Part shown: positions 8,578 through 16,125 of the stretch, piece after piece
Layout of the letters: the number at the start of each line of letters is the position of its first letter
Position numbering within the stretch: the stretch's first letter is position 1
NCBI GenBank assembly: GCA_944387015.1
Contig: CALXDH010000006.1
Coordinates: 1 to 64,000 of the forward strand
Source of the DNA: an uncultured Oscillospiraceae bacterium
Lineage (GTDB): Bacteria > Bacillota > Clostridia > Oscillospirales > Oscillospiraceae
Direction: 5' to 3'
DNA: 64,000 nucleotides
Notes under the pieces: generated by a model
Databases searched by the model: none
Seen by the model: only the letters and a program-made list of their open reading frames with translations
What the model was told of the DNA's origin: nothing
Made by a program: the position numbers and the translations under genes

Positions 8578-9336
8578 GTGGCAAAAACCATTGCAATCGT
8601 GAACCAAAAGGGCGGTGTTGGGAAAACTACCACCTGCGTGAATCTGGCCGCCGCCCTGACGGAACGGGGCAAACGGGTGCTGCTGTGCGACTTCGACCCC
8701 CAGGCCAATTCCACCTCCGGCATGGGCGTGGACAAGACCGTATCCAAGGGCATTTATGAGGTGCTGATCGCGGACGTCCCCACCCGGGACGCCTTGGTGC
8801 ACACCAAGTACGGCGATGTGCTTCCCTCCAACAAGGCGCTGGCCGGTGCCGGCATTGAGCTGATCGGCATGGAGCGCCGGGAATTTTTGCTGAAGGACGC
8901 GCTGGAACAGGTGAAGCCGGATTACGACTTCATCTTTATCGACTGTCCCCCCTCTCTGGAGCTGCTGACTTTGAACGCCCTGTGTGCCGCCGACGCCATT
9001 CTGGTGCCGGTGCAGGGAGAGTATTTTGCCCTGGAGGGCCTCAGCGACCTGATGAACACGGTGCGTATTGTCCGCCGCTCCCTGAATCCCCATCTGGAAT
9101 TGGAGGGCGTGCTGCTGACCATGTTCGACGGCCGCACCAATCTGGCACTGCAGGTGGCGGAGGAAGTGAAGCACTACTTCCCCGGCAAGGTCTACGCCAC
9201 CGTCATTCCCCGGAACGTCCGCCTCAGCGAGGCTCCCAGCCACGGCAAGCCCATCACGTCCTATGACCGGACCTCCCGGGGCGCCGAGGCCTACACCGCG
9301 TTTGCGGCGGAATTTCTGGACAAGCAGTCCGCTTGA
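8578..9336 (+). CDS. parA: Chromosome partitioning ATPase ParA/Soj
   Basis: A 252-residue cytoplasmic P-loop ATPase. It has the deviant Walker A motif KGGVGKTT near residues 10-17, the Walker A' segment LLCDFDPQANST and the Walker B segment FIFIDCPPSLELL. ParA binds DNA non-specifically and is released by ParB-stimulated ATP hydrolysis; in Firmicutes Soj also acts on DnaA. The start is GTG 8578 after GGAAAG. It is followed at once by parB (23 bases from the parA stop to the chosen parB ATG) and preceded by two parS sites, giving a complete parABS module. In Bacillus this pair points away from oriC; here it points towards it. Confidence 0.95.
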   Translation: MAKTIAIVNQKGGVGKTTTCVNLAAALTERGKRVLLCDFDPQANSTSGMGVDKTVSKGIYEVLIADVPTRDALVHTKYGDVLPSNKALAGAGIELIGMERREFLLKDALEQVKPDYDFIFIDCPPSLELLTLNALCAADAILVPVQGEYFALEGLSDLMNTVRIVRRSLNPHLELEGVLLTMFDGRTNLALQVAEEVKHYFPGKVYATVIPRNVRLSEAPSHGKPITSYDRTSRGAEAYTAFAAEFLDKQSA

Positions 9337-9359
9337 ATTTCCCGGAAAGGAGAATCTCC

Positions 9360-10256
9360 ATGGCATCCAAAAAGCCCTCCGGCTTGGGCCGGGGACTCGG
9401 CGCCCTGCTGGGCGACGATGTGTTGCAGACAGAATCAACGGGCAGTTTGTCCCTGCCCATCTCACAGGTGGAGAGCTGTTCCTCCCAGCCCCGGAAGTCC
9501 TTTGACGAGGTCTCTCTGGCGGAACTGGCGGACTCCATCCGTGAACACGGCATCATTCAGCCTCTGACGGTGCGCAAGCTTGCCTCCGGCTATTACCAGA
9601 TCATCGCCGGTGAGCGCCGCTGGCGGGCCGCCCGGATCGCAGGACTCCAGGAGGTGCCGGTGATCGTCATTGAAGCAGACGACCGGAAGGCCGCCGAGCT
9701 GGCCATGATCGAAAACCTCCAGCGGGAGGACCTGAATCCCATGGAGGAAGCCGCCGGTTTCCAGTCCCTGATCGAGACCTATCACATGACCCAGGAGGAA
9801 GCCGCCAAACAGGTGGGCAAATCCCGCAGCGCCGTCACCAATTCCCTGCGCCTGCTGAGCCTGACCCCCGCCGTGCGGCAGTTGGTGGAAGAGGGCAAAC
9901 TCTCCGCCGGCCATGCCCGGGCGCTGCTGCCCCTCTCCCCTGCCATGCAGGAAAACGCCGCCAATGCCGTGGTGGCCGGCGGGCTGTCCGTCCGGCAGAC
10001 GGAGGCGCTGGTAAAAAAGCTTTCGGCAGAAAAAAAGCCGGAAAAAGAACCGGACCCCCAGCGTGTGGACTACACCGCCGCAGCCCAGAGGGATCTGACC
10101 TCCCGGCTTGGCCGGGGCGTACGAATTGTGAGCGGCCGGAAAAAAGGCCGCATTGAACTGGAATACTACGGGATGGACGACCTCAACGACCTGCTGGAGG
10201 CTCTGGCCCTTCTCCGGGTACACAAATCCAAGGAAGCAACTTCCGAAAGGACCTGA
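9360..10256 (+). CDS. parB: ParB/Spo0J chromosome partitioning protein
   Basis: A 298-residue protein with the N-terminal patch KPSGLGRGLGALLG that contacts ParA, then the CTP-binding ParB/Srx fold with the GERRWRAARIAG box, then a helix-turn-helix region (MTQEEAAKQVGKSRSAVTNSLRLL) and a C-terminal dimerisation part. It loads at parS as a CTP-dependent clamp and recruits SMC. ATG 9360 is chosen over an in-frame TTG at 9333 because AAAGGAG sits just before it. At least three exact parS sites and one symmetrical variant are in the window. Confidence 0.95.
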   Translation: MASKKPSGLGRGLGALLGDDVLQTESTGSLSLPISQVESCSSQPRKSFDEVSLAELADSIREHGIIQPLTVRKLASGYYQIIAGERRWRAARIAGLQEVPVIVIEADDRKAAELAMIENLQREDLNPMEEAAGFQSLIETYHMTQEEAAKQVGKSRSAVTNSLRLLSLTPAVRQLVEEGKLSAGHARALLPLSPAMQENAANAVVAGGLSVRQTEALVKKLSAEKKPEKEPDPQRVDYTAAAQRDLTSRLGRGVRIVSGRKKGRIELEYYGMDDLNDLLEALALLRVHKSKEATSERT

Positions 10257-10264
10257 ACGCAACT

Positions 10265-10795
10265 ATGAAATTGGAAAAGCGCAGCAGCGGTGCGGAACAA
10301 GCTCCCGCTGCGGACTCCCAGGAAACCACCCCCAAGGGAAAAAAGCCCGTGGTGGTCTATATCATGATCCTCTTTATCGTGGCGTTTTTGCTGATGGCGC
10401 TCTCCTTTATGATGCACCAGCGCAGCAACAGCGAGGTTTTGGGAGAGCTGCAGGACTCCGTCTCCGCCATGCAGGAGATTCAGGACACGCAGGACCAGAT
10501 CCTGGACCTGCAAAAGCAGCTCAGCGACGCCGAGGAGGACCAGGCCGAGCTGGAATCCCAGCTGGAGGAGGCTCAGAAGTCCGCTGAGGACGCCCAGCTG
10601 AAGGCAGACGCCCTTCTGGCGCTCTACACCCTGCAGCAGCAGTACTCCGCCGGTGACTATGATGCCTGCCGCAGGACGCTGCAGAATATGACGGAGCAGG
10701 GATTGCAGGACCACCTCCCTACCGACAGCGGCAACGACGTCACATCTCCGGCCCAACGCTTCGAGCAGCTGAACGAAGCGGTTTTAAATCATTGA
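10265..10795 (+). CDS. Membrane-anchored coiled-coil protein of unknown function
   Basis: A 176-residue protein I do not recognise. Residues 1-25 are polar, 27-48 form one membrane helix (VVVYIMILFIVAFLLMALSF), and about 60-125 are a continuous acidic coiled coil (QDTQDQILDLQKQLSDAEEDQ, EDQAELESQLEEAQKSAEDA). A small globular tail follows, predicted outside if the N-terminus is inside. It begins eight bases after parB, so it is probably cotranscribed with parAB, and a parS site follows its stop by six bases. A role tying segregation to the membrane is conceivable but only suggested by position. Confidence 0.75.
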   Translation: MKLEKRSSGAEQAPAADSQETTPKGKKPVVVYIMILFIVAFLLMALSFMMHQRSNSEVLGELQDSVSAMQEIQDTQDQILDLQKQLSDAEEDQAELESQLEEAQKSAEDAQLKADALLALYTLQQQYSAGDYDACRRTLQNMTEQGLQDHLPTDSGNDVTSPAQRFEQLNEAVLNH

Positions 10796-10800
10796 TCCCA

Positions 10801-10816
10801 TGTTTCACGTGAAACA
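10801..10816. other. parS: parS site 3, within the serS leader
   Basis: An exact TGTTTCACGTGAAACA, flanked symmetrically so that the palindrome extends to 20 bases. It lies 33 bases before the serS start, where bound ParB could affect serS transcription. No T-tract follows, so it is not a terminator. Confidence 0.95.
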
Positions 10817-10848
10817 TGCCATTCAAAATACTTTATGAGGTGAACAAA

Positions 10849-12156
10849 ATGCTGGATATAAAGTTTATCCGGGAAAACCCCGAAGCAGTAAAGGAAAATA
10901 TCAAGAAGAAGTTCCAGGATGAAAAGCTCCCCCTGGTGGACGAGGTCATCGAGCTGGACAGCAAGCGCCGGGCTACCATCGCCGAGGCGGACCAGCTCCG
11001 CTCCGACCGCAACCGCCTGTCCAAGCAGGTGGGCATGCTGATGGGCCAGGCCAAGAAGGATCCCTCCAAGCTGGCGGAGGCCGAGGCCGTGAAAAAGCAG
11101 GTCACCGATGAGGCGGAGCGCCTGGCTGCTCTGGAAAAGCTGGAGGCCGAGCTGGACGCCGAGCTCCACAAGCGGATGCTGGTGATCCCCCAGATGATCG
11201 ACGACTCTGTGCCTCTGGGCCCCGACGACTCCTGCAACGTGGAAGTCCAGCGCTTTGGTGAGTGCAAGGTCCCCGATTTTGAGATCCCCTACCACGTGGA
11301 CATCATGGAGTCCTTCAACGGCATCGATCTGGACGCCGCCGGCCGCGTGTCCGGCTCCGGCTTCTACTATCTGCTGGGCGACATTGCCCGTCTCCACGAG
11401 GCGGTGCTGGCTTACGGCCGTGACTTTATGATCGGCAAGGGCTTCACCTACTGCATCCCCCCCTTCATGATCCACGGCAACGTGGTGGAGGGCGTCATGT
11501 CCCAGACCGATATGGACGGCATGATGTACAAGATCGAGGGTGAGGACCTGTACCTCATTGGCACCAGCGAGCACTCCATGATCGGCCGCTTCATCGACCA
11601 GATCCTCCCCGCCGAGAGCCTGCCCCAGACTCTCACCTCCTACTCCCCCTGCTTCCGCAAGGAGAAGGGCGCCCACGGCATCGAGGAGCGGGGCGTCTAC
11701 CGCATCCACCAGTTTGAGAAGCAGGAGATGATCGTGGTCTGCAAGCCCGAGGACTCCATGAAGTGGTATGAGCAGATGTGGAAGTACTCCGTGGAGCTGT
11801 TCCGCTCCCTGGACATCCCCGTGCGCCAGCTGGAGTGCTGCTCCGGCGACCTGGCCGACCTGAAGGTGAAGTCCTGCGACATCGAGGCCTGGTCCCCCCG
11901 TCAGCAGAAGTTCTTCGAGGTCTGCTCCTGCTCCAACCTGGGCGACGCCCAGGCCCGCCGTCTGCGCATCCGCTACAAGGACGAAAACGGCAGGATGCAG
12001 CTGTGCCACACCCTCAACAACACCTGCGTGGCGCCTCCCCGGATGCTGATCGCCTTCCTGGAGAACAACCTCCAGGCCGACGGCACCGTGGTGATCCCCG
12101 AGGTGCTGCGTCCCTACATGGGCGGCACGGAGAAGCTGGTCCCCAACAAGAAGTAA
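10849..12156 (+). CDS. serS: Serine--tRNA ligase
   Basis: A 435-residue class II synthetase that charges tRNA-Ser. It begins MLDIKFIRENPEAVKENIKKKF, the typical SerRS start, followed by the long antiparallel coiled-coil arm that holds the tRNA variable arm (about residues 30-110). The catalytic domain shows class II motif 2 (SPCFRKEKGAHGIEERGVYRIHQFEK) and motif 3 (CHTLNNTCVAPPRMLIAFLE). ATG 10849 follows GAGGTG; an upstream in-frame ATG at 10816 overlaps parS and has no ribosome site. No T-box leader was seen, unlike glyS and hisS. Confidence 0.96.
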   Translation: MLDIKFIRENPEAVKENIKKKFQDEKLPLVDEVIELDSKRRATIAEADQLRSDRNRLSKQVGMLMGQAKKDPSKLAEAEAVKKQVTDEAERLAALEKLEAELDAELHKRMLVIPQMIDDSVPLGPDDSCNVEVQRFGECKVPDFEIPYHVDIMESFNGIDLDAAGRVSGSGFYYLLGDIARLHEAVLAYGRDFMIGKGFTYCIPPFMIHGNVVEGVMSQTDMDGMMYKIEGEDLYLIGTSEHSMIGRFIDQILPAESLPQTLTSYSPCFRKEKGAHGIEERGVYRIHQFEKQEMIVVCKPEDSMKWYEQMWKYSVELFRSLDIPVRQLECCSGDLADLKVKSCDIEAWSPRQQKFFEVCSCSNLGDAQARRLRIRYKDENGRMQLCHTLNNTCVAPPRMLIAFLENNLQADGTVVIPEVLRPYMGGTEKLVPNKK

Positions 12157-12469
12157 ATTCTGTTCCATCCGTCTCCCGGCACCGCGGCTCCGTCCCGACC
12201 GCGGTGCCGGGCGGAAGGCTTCTTCCGGCTCCTGACCGGACCCGTTCGGAATCCGGAAGAAACCCTCTTTTCGTTCCGTCTCATTGTTCCCGCTTCGCTG
12301 TTCCCTGCCCTGCAGCATTTTCAACAGGAATTGTGGAACGCCGTTCCCCTCCCCTGCTGCGGACGCATCATTCTTTCGGCTGTTTTTTGTTTTATACGTT
12401 TTGTATTTTATTTTACAGATATAACAATTCGTTAAACCCATTTCCAGCCAATAGAAAGGAGCGGACCCT
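12157..12469 (+). other. Gene-free stretch after serS with a strong hairpin and AT-rich promoter region
   Basis: A 13-bp perfect inverted repeat (12175-12187 / 12199-12211) follows the serS stop by 18 bases. It is terminator-like but has no T-tract. The middle 150 bases show no frame or structure I can support. The last 90 bases turn AT-rich and carry ATACGTTTTGTAT (12394-12406) and CAATTCGT (12425-12432), the motif pair also found before dut and the SLH gene at 18689. Confidence 0.5.
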
Positions 12470-13444
12470 ATGAAGCGTACCCTTTGCGCCGTTTTATCGG
12501 CTCTATTCCTGTCTGTTTCCGCAATCCCTTGCGCCGCAACGGATTCAGCCACTCCCCTTTTGCCTGCTGAGCGGAGCTATACCGCCTTTGCCGATATTCC
12601 GGCAGGCGCGTGGTATGCTGACGCGGTGAAGCTGTGCTACGAGGCCGGCGTGCTCAACGGCACGTCGGAGACCACCTTCTCCCCCCAGGAGACGCTGACC
12701 GCTGCCCAGCTGGAAGTTCTGATGGCCCGGGTAAAGTGGCGCCTGGAGGGAAATACAGGAGATCTTCCCGCCGCCCCCGCCGGAAGCGGTGCGGTGTCCA
12801 TCACGCTGTCGGACGGCAGCACCTATGACGCGGCCTCCTTCGTCCAGGTGGCCCCCACCGGCCTGGGAGGCTCGGAACTGCCCCGGGGCGACTATATCGT
12901 CACATTGGTGGGAGAAGCTCTTCCGGAGAAGATCCCCACCACACTGACGCTGACCGTGGACGGAACATTTTCTGTCCAGGCCAACCTGGACCGGTCCAAC
13001 AGCTTTGATCCCCTCTTTTATATGTACCGCTACCACATCGATGAGGCGGACTACGCCGCCCACGATCCCATGGTGCGGATCAACACCTATTCCGACAGCG
13101 ACGGCGCCAGTGCCGATGCCTGGTACTGGGGCGCGGACCGTTACCTCCGGGGACTCCCCGGCGCCATGGACGCCGCCCTTCCCGAAACGCTGGCGGAAGA
13201 GGCCACCCGGTTTGACGCAGCCGCCGCCATGTCGCTGATCGCGGAGGACGAGCTGCTCCCCGCCCTCAGTGACGCCGTTCCGGCGGATACGGACCGAACG
13301 GACGTCAAGCGGCTCTACCAGGCCGGTATTTTCACCGGTGTGGACGAAGCGGGCAATTTTGACGGCAAAGCGCCCCTGACCCGGGCCCAGTTTGCCGTGA
13401 TCCTGGCCCGGCTCCTCTCCCCGGAGCTGCGGGTGACGGCGTAA
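12470..13444 (+). CDS. Secreted SLH-domain protein 1
   Basis: A 324-residue protein with a signal peptide (MKRTLCAVLSALFLSVSAIPCAA). After it comes one SLH-like repeat at about residues 35-85 (FADIPAGAWYADAVKLCYEA, then TLTAAQLEVLMARV) and a second, degenerate one at the C-terminus (VKRLYQAGIFTGVDEAGNFD, LTRAQFAVILARLL). SLH domains bind pyruvylated wall polymers, so this is probably a cell-surface protein. The middle part (about 100-250) is unrecognised. It resembles the proteins at 18689 and 19900 in layout, suggesting a paralogous surface-protein family. AAAGGAG precedes the start. Confidence 0.8.
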   Translation: MKRTLCAVLSALFLSVSAIPCAATDSATPLLPAERSYTAFADIPAGAWYADAVKLCYEAGVLNGTSETTFSPQETLTAAQLEVLMARVKWRLEGNTGDLPAAPAGSGAVSITLSDGSTYDAASFVQVAPTGLGGSELPRGDYIVTLVGEALPEKIPTTLTLTVDGTFSVQANLDRSNSFDPLFYMYRYHIDEADYAAHDPMVRINTYSDSDGASADAWYWGADRYLRGLPGAMDAALPETLAEEATRFDAAAAMSLIAEDELLPALSDAVPADTDRTDVKRLYQAGIFTGVDEAGNFDGKAPLTRAQFAVILARLLSPELRVTA

Positions 13445-13473
13445 TCTTAAAGCACATGAAAGGTACTCGATCT

Positions 13474-13875
13474 ATGTCCAAAACCAAAGGCTTCATCGCC
13501 GAATTCAAAAAGTTTATTGCCCGGGGCAATGTCCTGGACCTGGCGGTGGGCGTCATTATCGGCGGCGCTTTCAGCGCCATCACCAACTCTCTGGTAAATG
13601 ACATCATCAACCCCATCCTGGGGATCTTCGCCGGCGGGAATGAGGCCCTTTCCGGCCTCAGCTTCCAGCTGCCCGGAGGCGGCGCCCTCATGCTGGGCAA
13701 TTTCATCAACGCCGTTTTGAACTTTCTCATCATGGCCTTTGCGGTGTTCTGCCTGGTAAAGACCGTCAACCGCCTGCACCGGAAGAAGGAGGAGACGCCT
13801 CCTCCCCCGCCCCAGCCCTCCCGTGAGGAAGTGCTGCTGACGGAGATCCGGGATCTTCTGAAGGAGCGCACGTAA
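13474..13875 (+). CDS. mscL: Large-conductance mechanosensitive channel
   Basis: A 133-residue MscL. It begins MSKTKGFIAEFKKFIARGN and continues with the TM1 hallmark VLDLAVGVIIGGAFSAITNSL, an extracellular loop, TM2 (NFINAVLNFLIMAFAVFCLV) and a proline-rich stretch before the C-terminal helix. It opens under membrane tension to release solutes in osmotic downshock. An in-frame ATG at 13456 would add six residues; 13474 is preferred because AAAGG lies at the right distance and MscL proteins start this way. Its stop overlaps the rsmG start by one base. Confidence 0.95.
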   Translation: MSKTKGFIAEFKKFIARGNVLDLAVGVIIGGAFSAITNSLVNDIINPILGIFAGGNEALSGLSFQLPGGGALMLGNFINAVLNFLIMAFAVFCLVKTVNRLHRKKEETPPPPPQPSREEVLLTEIRDLLKERT

Positions 13876-14579
13876 TGGAGCAGATGGAACCCATCCTACG
13901 GCAGGGCCTGGAGACCCTGGGGCTTCCCACGGACGCCATCCCCCAGCTGCAGCAGTACGCAAAGCTGCTGCTGGAGACCAATCAAGTCATGAACCTCACC
14001 GCCATCACGGACCCCAAAGACGTGGCCACGCTCCACTTCCTGGACTGCGCCGCGCTGCTGACCCTGGCGGACTTCCACGGAAAAACCGTGGTGGATGTGG
14101 GCACCGGGGCCGGTTTTCCCGGTATGCCGCTGCGGCTGGTGGAGCCCACGATCCGCCTGACACTGCTGGACTCCCTGGGCAAGCGGGTGAATTTCCTGCA
14201 GACGGTGTGTGATGACCTGGGCCTTGCGGACGTGGCCTGCATCCACGGCCGGGCGGAGGAATTTGCCGCGGAGCACCGGGGAAGCTATGATCTGGCCGTG
14301 TCCCGGGCGGTAGCGTCTTTGCCGGTACTGGCGGAACTGAGCCTGCCGCTGGTAAAGGTGGGCGGGTCCTTCCTGGCCATGAAATCCGTGGACTCGGACC
14401 AGGAACTGGCGGCCGCAGAGACCGCCCTGCGGACCCTGGGCGGCGAGACGGCCCAGGTCCGGGACTATGCCATTCCCGGCACCGATGTGCGCCACCGGCT
14501 GGTGCTGGTGAAAAAAATTCGGGAAACGCCGAAAAAATATCCCAGATTATTTGCAAAAATCAAAAAGAATCCGTTATAA
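13875..14579 (+). CDS. rsmG: 16S rRNA (guanine527-N7)-methyltransferase RsmG
   Basis: A 234-residue SAM-dependent methyltransferase (GidB family). The SAM-binding loop VVDVGTGAGFPGMPLRL, the LLDSLGKRVNFL segment and SRAVASLPVLAELSLPLVKVGG are characteristic. It methylates N7 of G527 in 16S rRNA. The start ATG shares its A with the mscL stop (TAATG), and the ribosome site AAGGAG lies inside mscL, so translation is coupled. In most Firmicutes rsmG neighbours mnmG and parA near the origin; here mnmEG are absent and a MinD-like gene follows. Confidence 0.95.
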   Translation: MEQMEPILRQGLETLGLPTDAIPQLQQYAKLLLETNQVMNLTAITDPKDVATLHFLDCAALLTLADFHGKTVVDVGTGAGFPGMPLRLVEPTIRLTLLDSLGKRVNFLQTVCDDLGLADVACIHGRAEEFAAEHRGSYDLAVSRAVASLPVLAELSLPLVKVGGSFLAMKSVDSDQELAAAETALRTLGGETAQVRDYAIPGTDVRHRLVLVKKIRETPKKYPRLFAKIKKNPL

Positions 14580-14618
14580 TGGAACGATAGAGTGTATGAA
14601 AAAGGAGGAGGTTTTCCC

Positions 14619-15371
14619 ATGACATCCCAGGGTATGTGCATTGCCGTCGTCTCCGGTAAGGGCGGCACGGGAAAGACCTCCTTCGTCTCCGGCGTAGGTA
14701 CCGCCCTGGCCCAGAGCGGCCGGCGGGTACTGTGTCTGGACTGCGACATCGGACTGCGGAACCTGGATCTGGCGCTGGGTCTTTCCGACCGGGCGCTGAT
14801 GGATTTTTCCGATGTGGCCCAGGGACGCTGTCCCCTCTCCGCCGCCGTAGTGGAGCATCCCAAGGTATCGGGTCTGTATCTGCTCACCGCGCCGGTTTCC
14901 AACCGGGGCCGTCCGGTGACTGAGACCCAGATGATCTCGCTGCTCCAGGAGGTCCGGCGCCGATTTGATTTTTGTCTTCTGGACGCACCGGCGGGCCTTG
15001 GCACCGGTTTCCGCCTGGCTACCTGCGGCGCGGACCGCTGCGTGGTGGTCACCTGTACGGACGCCTCCTCCCTGCGGGACGCCCAGCACACCGTGATGGA
15101 ACTAAACCGCTTTCCCGCAGGCCGGCTCCATCTGGTGGTGAACCGGGTGCGCAAGAAGCTGCTGCGCCAGCTCCACGCCACCATCGACGACGCCATCGAC
15201 AAAGCGGGACTTCCCCTGCTGGGCGTGGTACCGGAGGATGACGCCCTGCCGCTGTGCCTCAACCGGGGCATCCCCGTCCCGCTGGCGGGAAGTCAGCTCT
15301 CCGCCGCGGCTTATCGAAATATTGCAAAACGCATTCAGGGGGAGCGTGTCCCTCTGCTGCGAATCAGATAG
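14619..15371 (+). CDS. MinD-like P-loop ATPase
   Basis: A 250-residue ATPase of the MinD/ParA class with the deviant Walker A motif GKGGTGKTS at residues 13-21, Walker A' LCLDCDIGLRNLDLALGL and Walker B FCLLDAPAGLGTGF. The phrase DIGLRNLDLALGL is closer to MinD than to ParA. No minC or minE gene is near, and the C-terminus (YRNIAKRIQGERVPLLRIR) is not a clear amphipathic membrane-targeting helix. It could be a divergent MinD or another MinD-family regulator. mgsA follows after 15 bases, a neighbourhood shared with clostridial min loci. ATG 14619 is chosen for the AAAGGAGGAGG site. Confidence 0.75.
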   Translation: MTSQGMCIAVVSGKGGTGKTSFVSGVGTALAQSGRRVLCLDCDIGLRNLDLALGLSDRALMDFSDVAQGRCPLSAAVVEHPKVSGLYLLTAPVSNRGRPVTETQMISLLQEVRRRFDFCLLDAPAGLGTGFRLATCGADRCVVVTCTDASSLRDAQHTVMELNRFPAGRLHLVVNRVRKKLLRQLHATIDDAIDKAGLPLLGVVPEDDALPLCLNRGIPVPLAGSQLSAAAYRNIAKRIQGERVPLLRIR

Positions 15372-15386
15372 AAAGGAGCCTGTTCC

Positions 15387-15803
15387 ATGAACATCGCGCT
15401 CATGTCCCACGACAACAAGAAGGACCTTATGGTGCAGTTCTGCACCGCTTATGCCGGCATTTTATCCCGTCATCATATCTACGCCACCAACACCACCGGC
15501 CACATGGTCTCTGAGGCCACGGGCCTGCAGGTCCACTGCTTCCTGTCCTACGCCCACGGCGGCAGCCAGCAGATCGGCGCCCGCATCGCCTATAACGAGT
15601 TTGACCTGGTGCTGTTCTTCAACGATCCCAGCAACGAGTCCATGGCGGGAGACGTGGCCTATATCTCCCGGCTGTGCGACCAGAACAACATTCCCTTTGC
15701 CAGCAACATCGCCACGGCAGAGGTGCTGGTGCTGGGTCTGGCCCGGGGCGATCTGGACTGGCGCCTCATCGTCAACCCCGCTTCCAACCGGCCCATCGCT
15801 TGA
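15387..15803 (+). CDS. mgsA: Methylglyoxal synthase
   Basis: A 138-residue enzyme converting dihydroxyacetone phosphate to methylglyoxal and phosphate, a bypass that relieves sugar-phosphate stress. It opens MNIALMSHDNKKDLMVQF, shows the ATNTTGHMVSEATGL phosphate-binding region and the SYAHGGSQQIGARI segment, and has the catalytic Asp in LVLFFNDPSNESM. Length and order fit the family. It starts 15 bases after the MinD-like gene behind AAAGGAG and is probably cotranscribed with it. The hisS T-box leader follows. Confidence 0.95.
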   Translation: MNIALMSHDNKKDLMVQFCTAYAGILSRHHIYATNTTGHMVSEATGLQVHCFLSYAHGGSQQIGARIAYNEFDLVLFFNDPSNESMAGDVAYISRLCDQNNIPFASNIATAEVLVLGLARGDLDWRLIVNPASNRPIA

Positions 15804-15880
15804 CTTTTCCCGGGGAATTCGATACAATTTCTCTGGATTTCCGCGCAGATGCCGCAGCAGTACTCCACAGTTTCCGGCCC

Positions 15881-16090
15881 CACAGAGAGGGACGCGCCCG
15901 CTGAGAGCGCCCCGGCCGGCGTGAAGGAAGGACAGCGGCGGAGCGGGGGCGGAAACGCCCACGGCCCCCTCCCCGTACCACCGGAGGCCAAAGGAGACCC
16001 CACCGGGGTCTTGAATTTGGGTGGCACCACGAAGCAGGATCCTGCTCTCGTCCCAATCGCCTGGGACGGGAGCATTCTTTTTTCCCCATC
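15881..16090 (+). promoter_or_regulatory. T-box leader of hisS, apparently specific for tRNA-Asp
   Basis: A T-box riboswitch with the AGAGAG element of stem I (15884-15889), a stem I specifier region GAAG-GAC-AGC (specifier 15931-15933), the T-box sequence TTTGGGTGGCACCACG (16016-16030), and a terminator GCTCTCGTCCCA / TGGGACGGGAGC (16044-16073) followed by ATTCTTTTTTT. The codon followed by A is GAC (Asp). The UGGC that pairs with the acceptor end (16022-16025) expects discriminator G73, which tRNA-Asp has; bacterial tRNA-His has C73. Uncharged tRNA would stabilise the antiterminator and allow hisS transcription. Confidence 0.85.
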
Positions 16091-16125
16091 CACCGCTTTT
16101 TATATCATCAAAAGGAGTTGTCAGT

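Noticed and set aside
10849-10900. A serine T-box before serS
   Set aside because: The gap to the previous gene is about 50 bases and is filled by parS; no T-box sequence is present.
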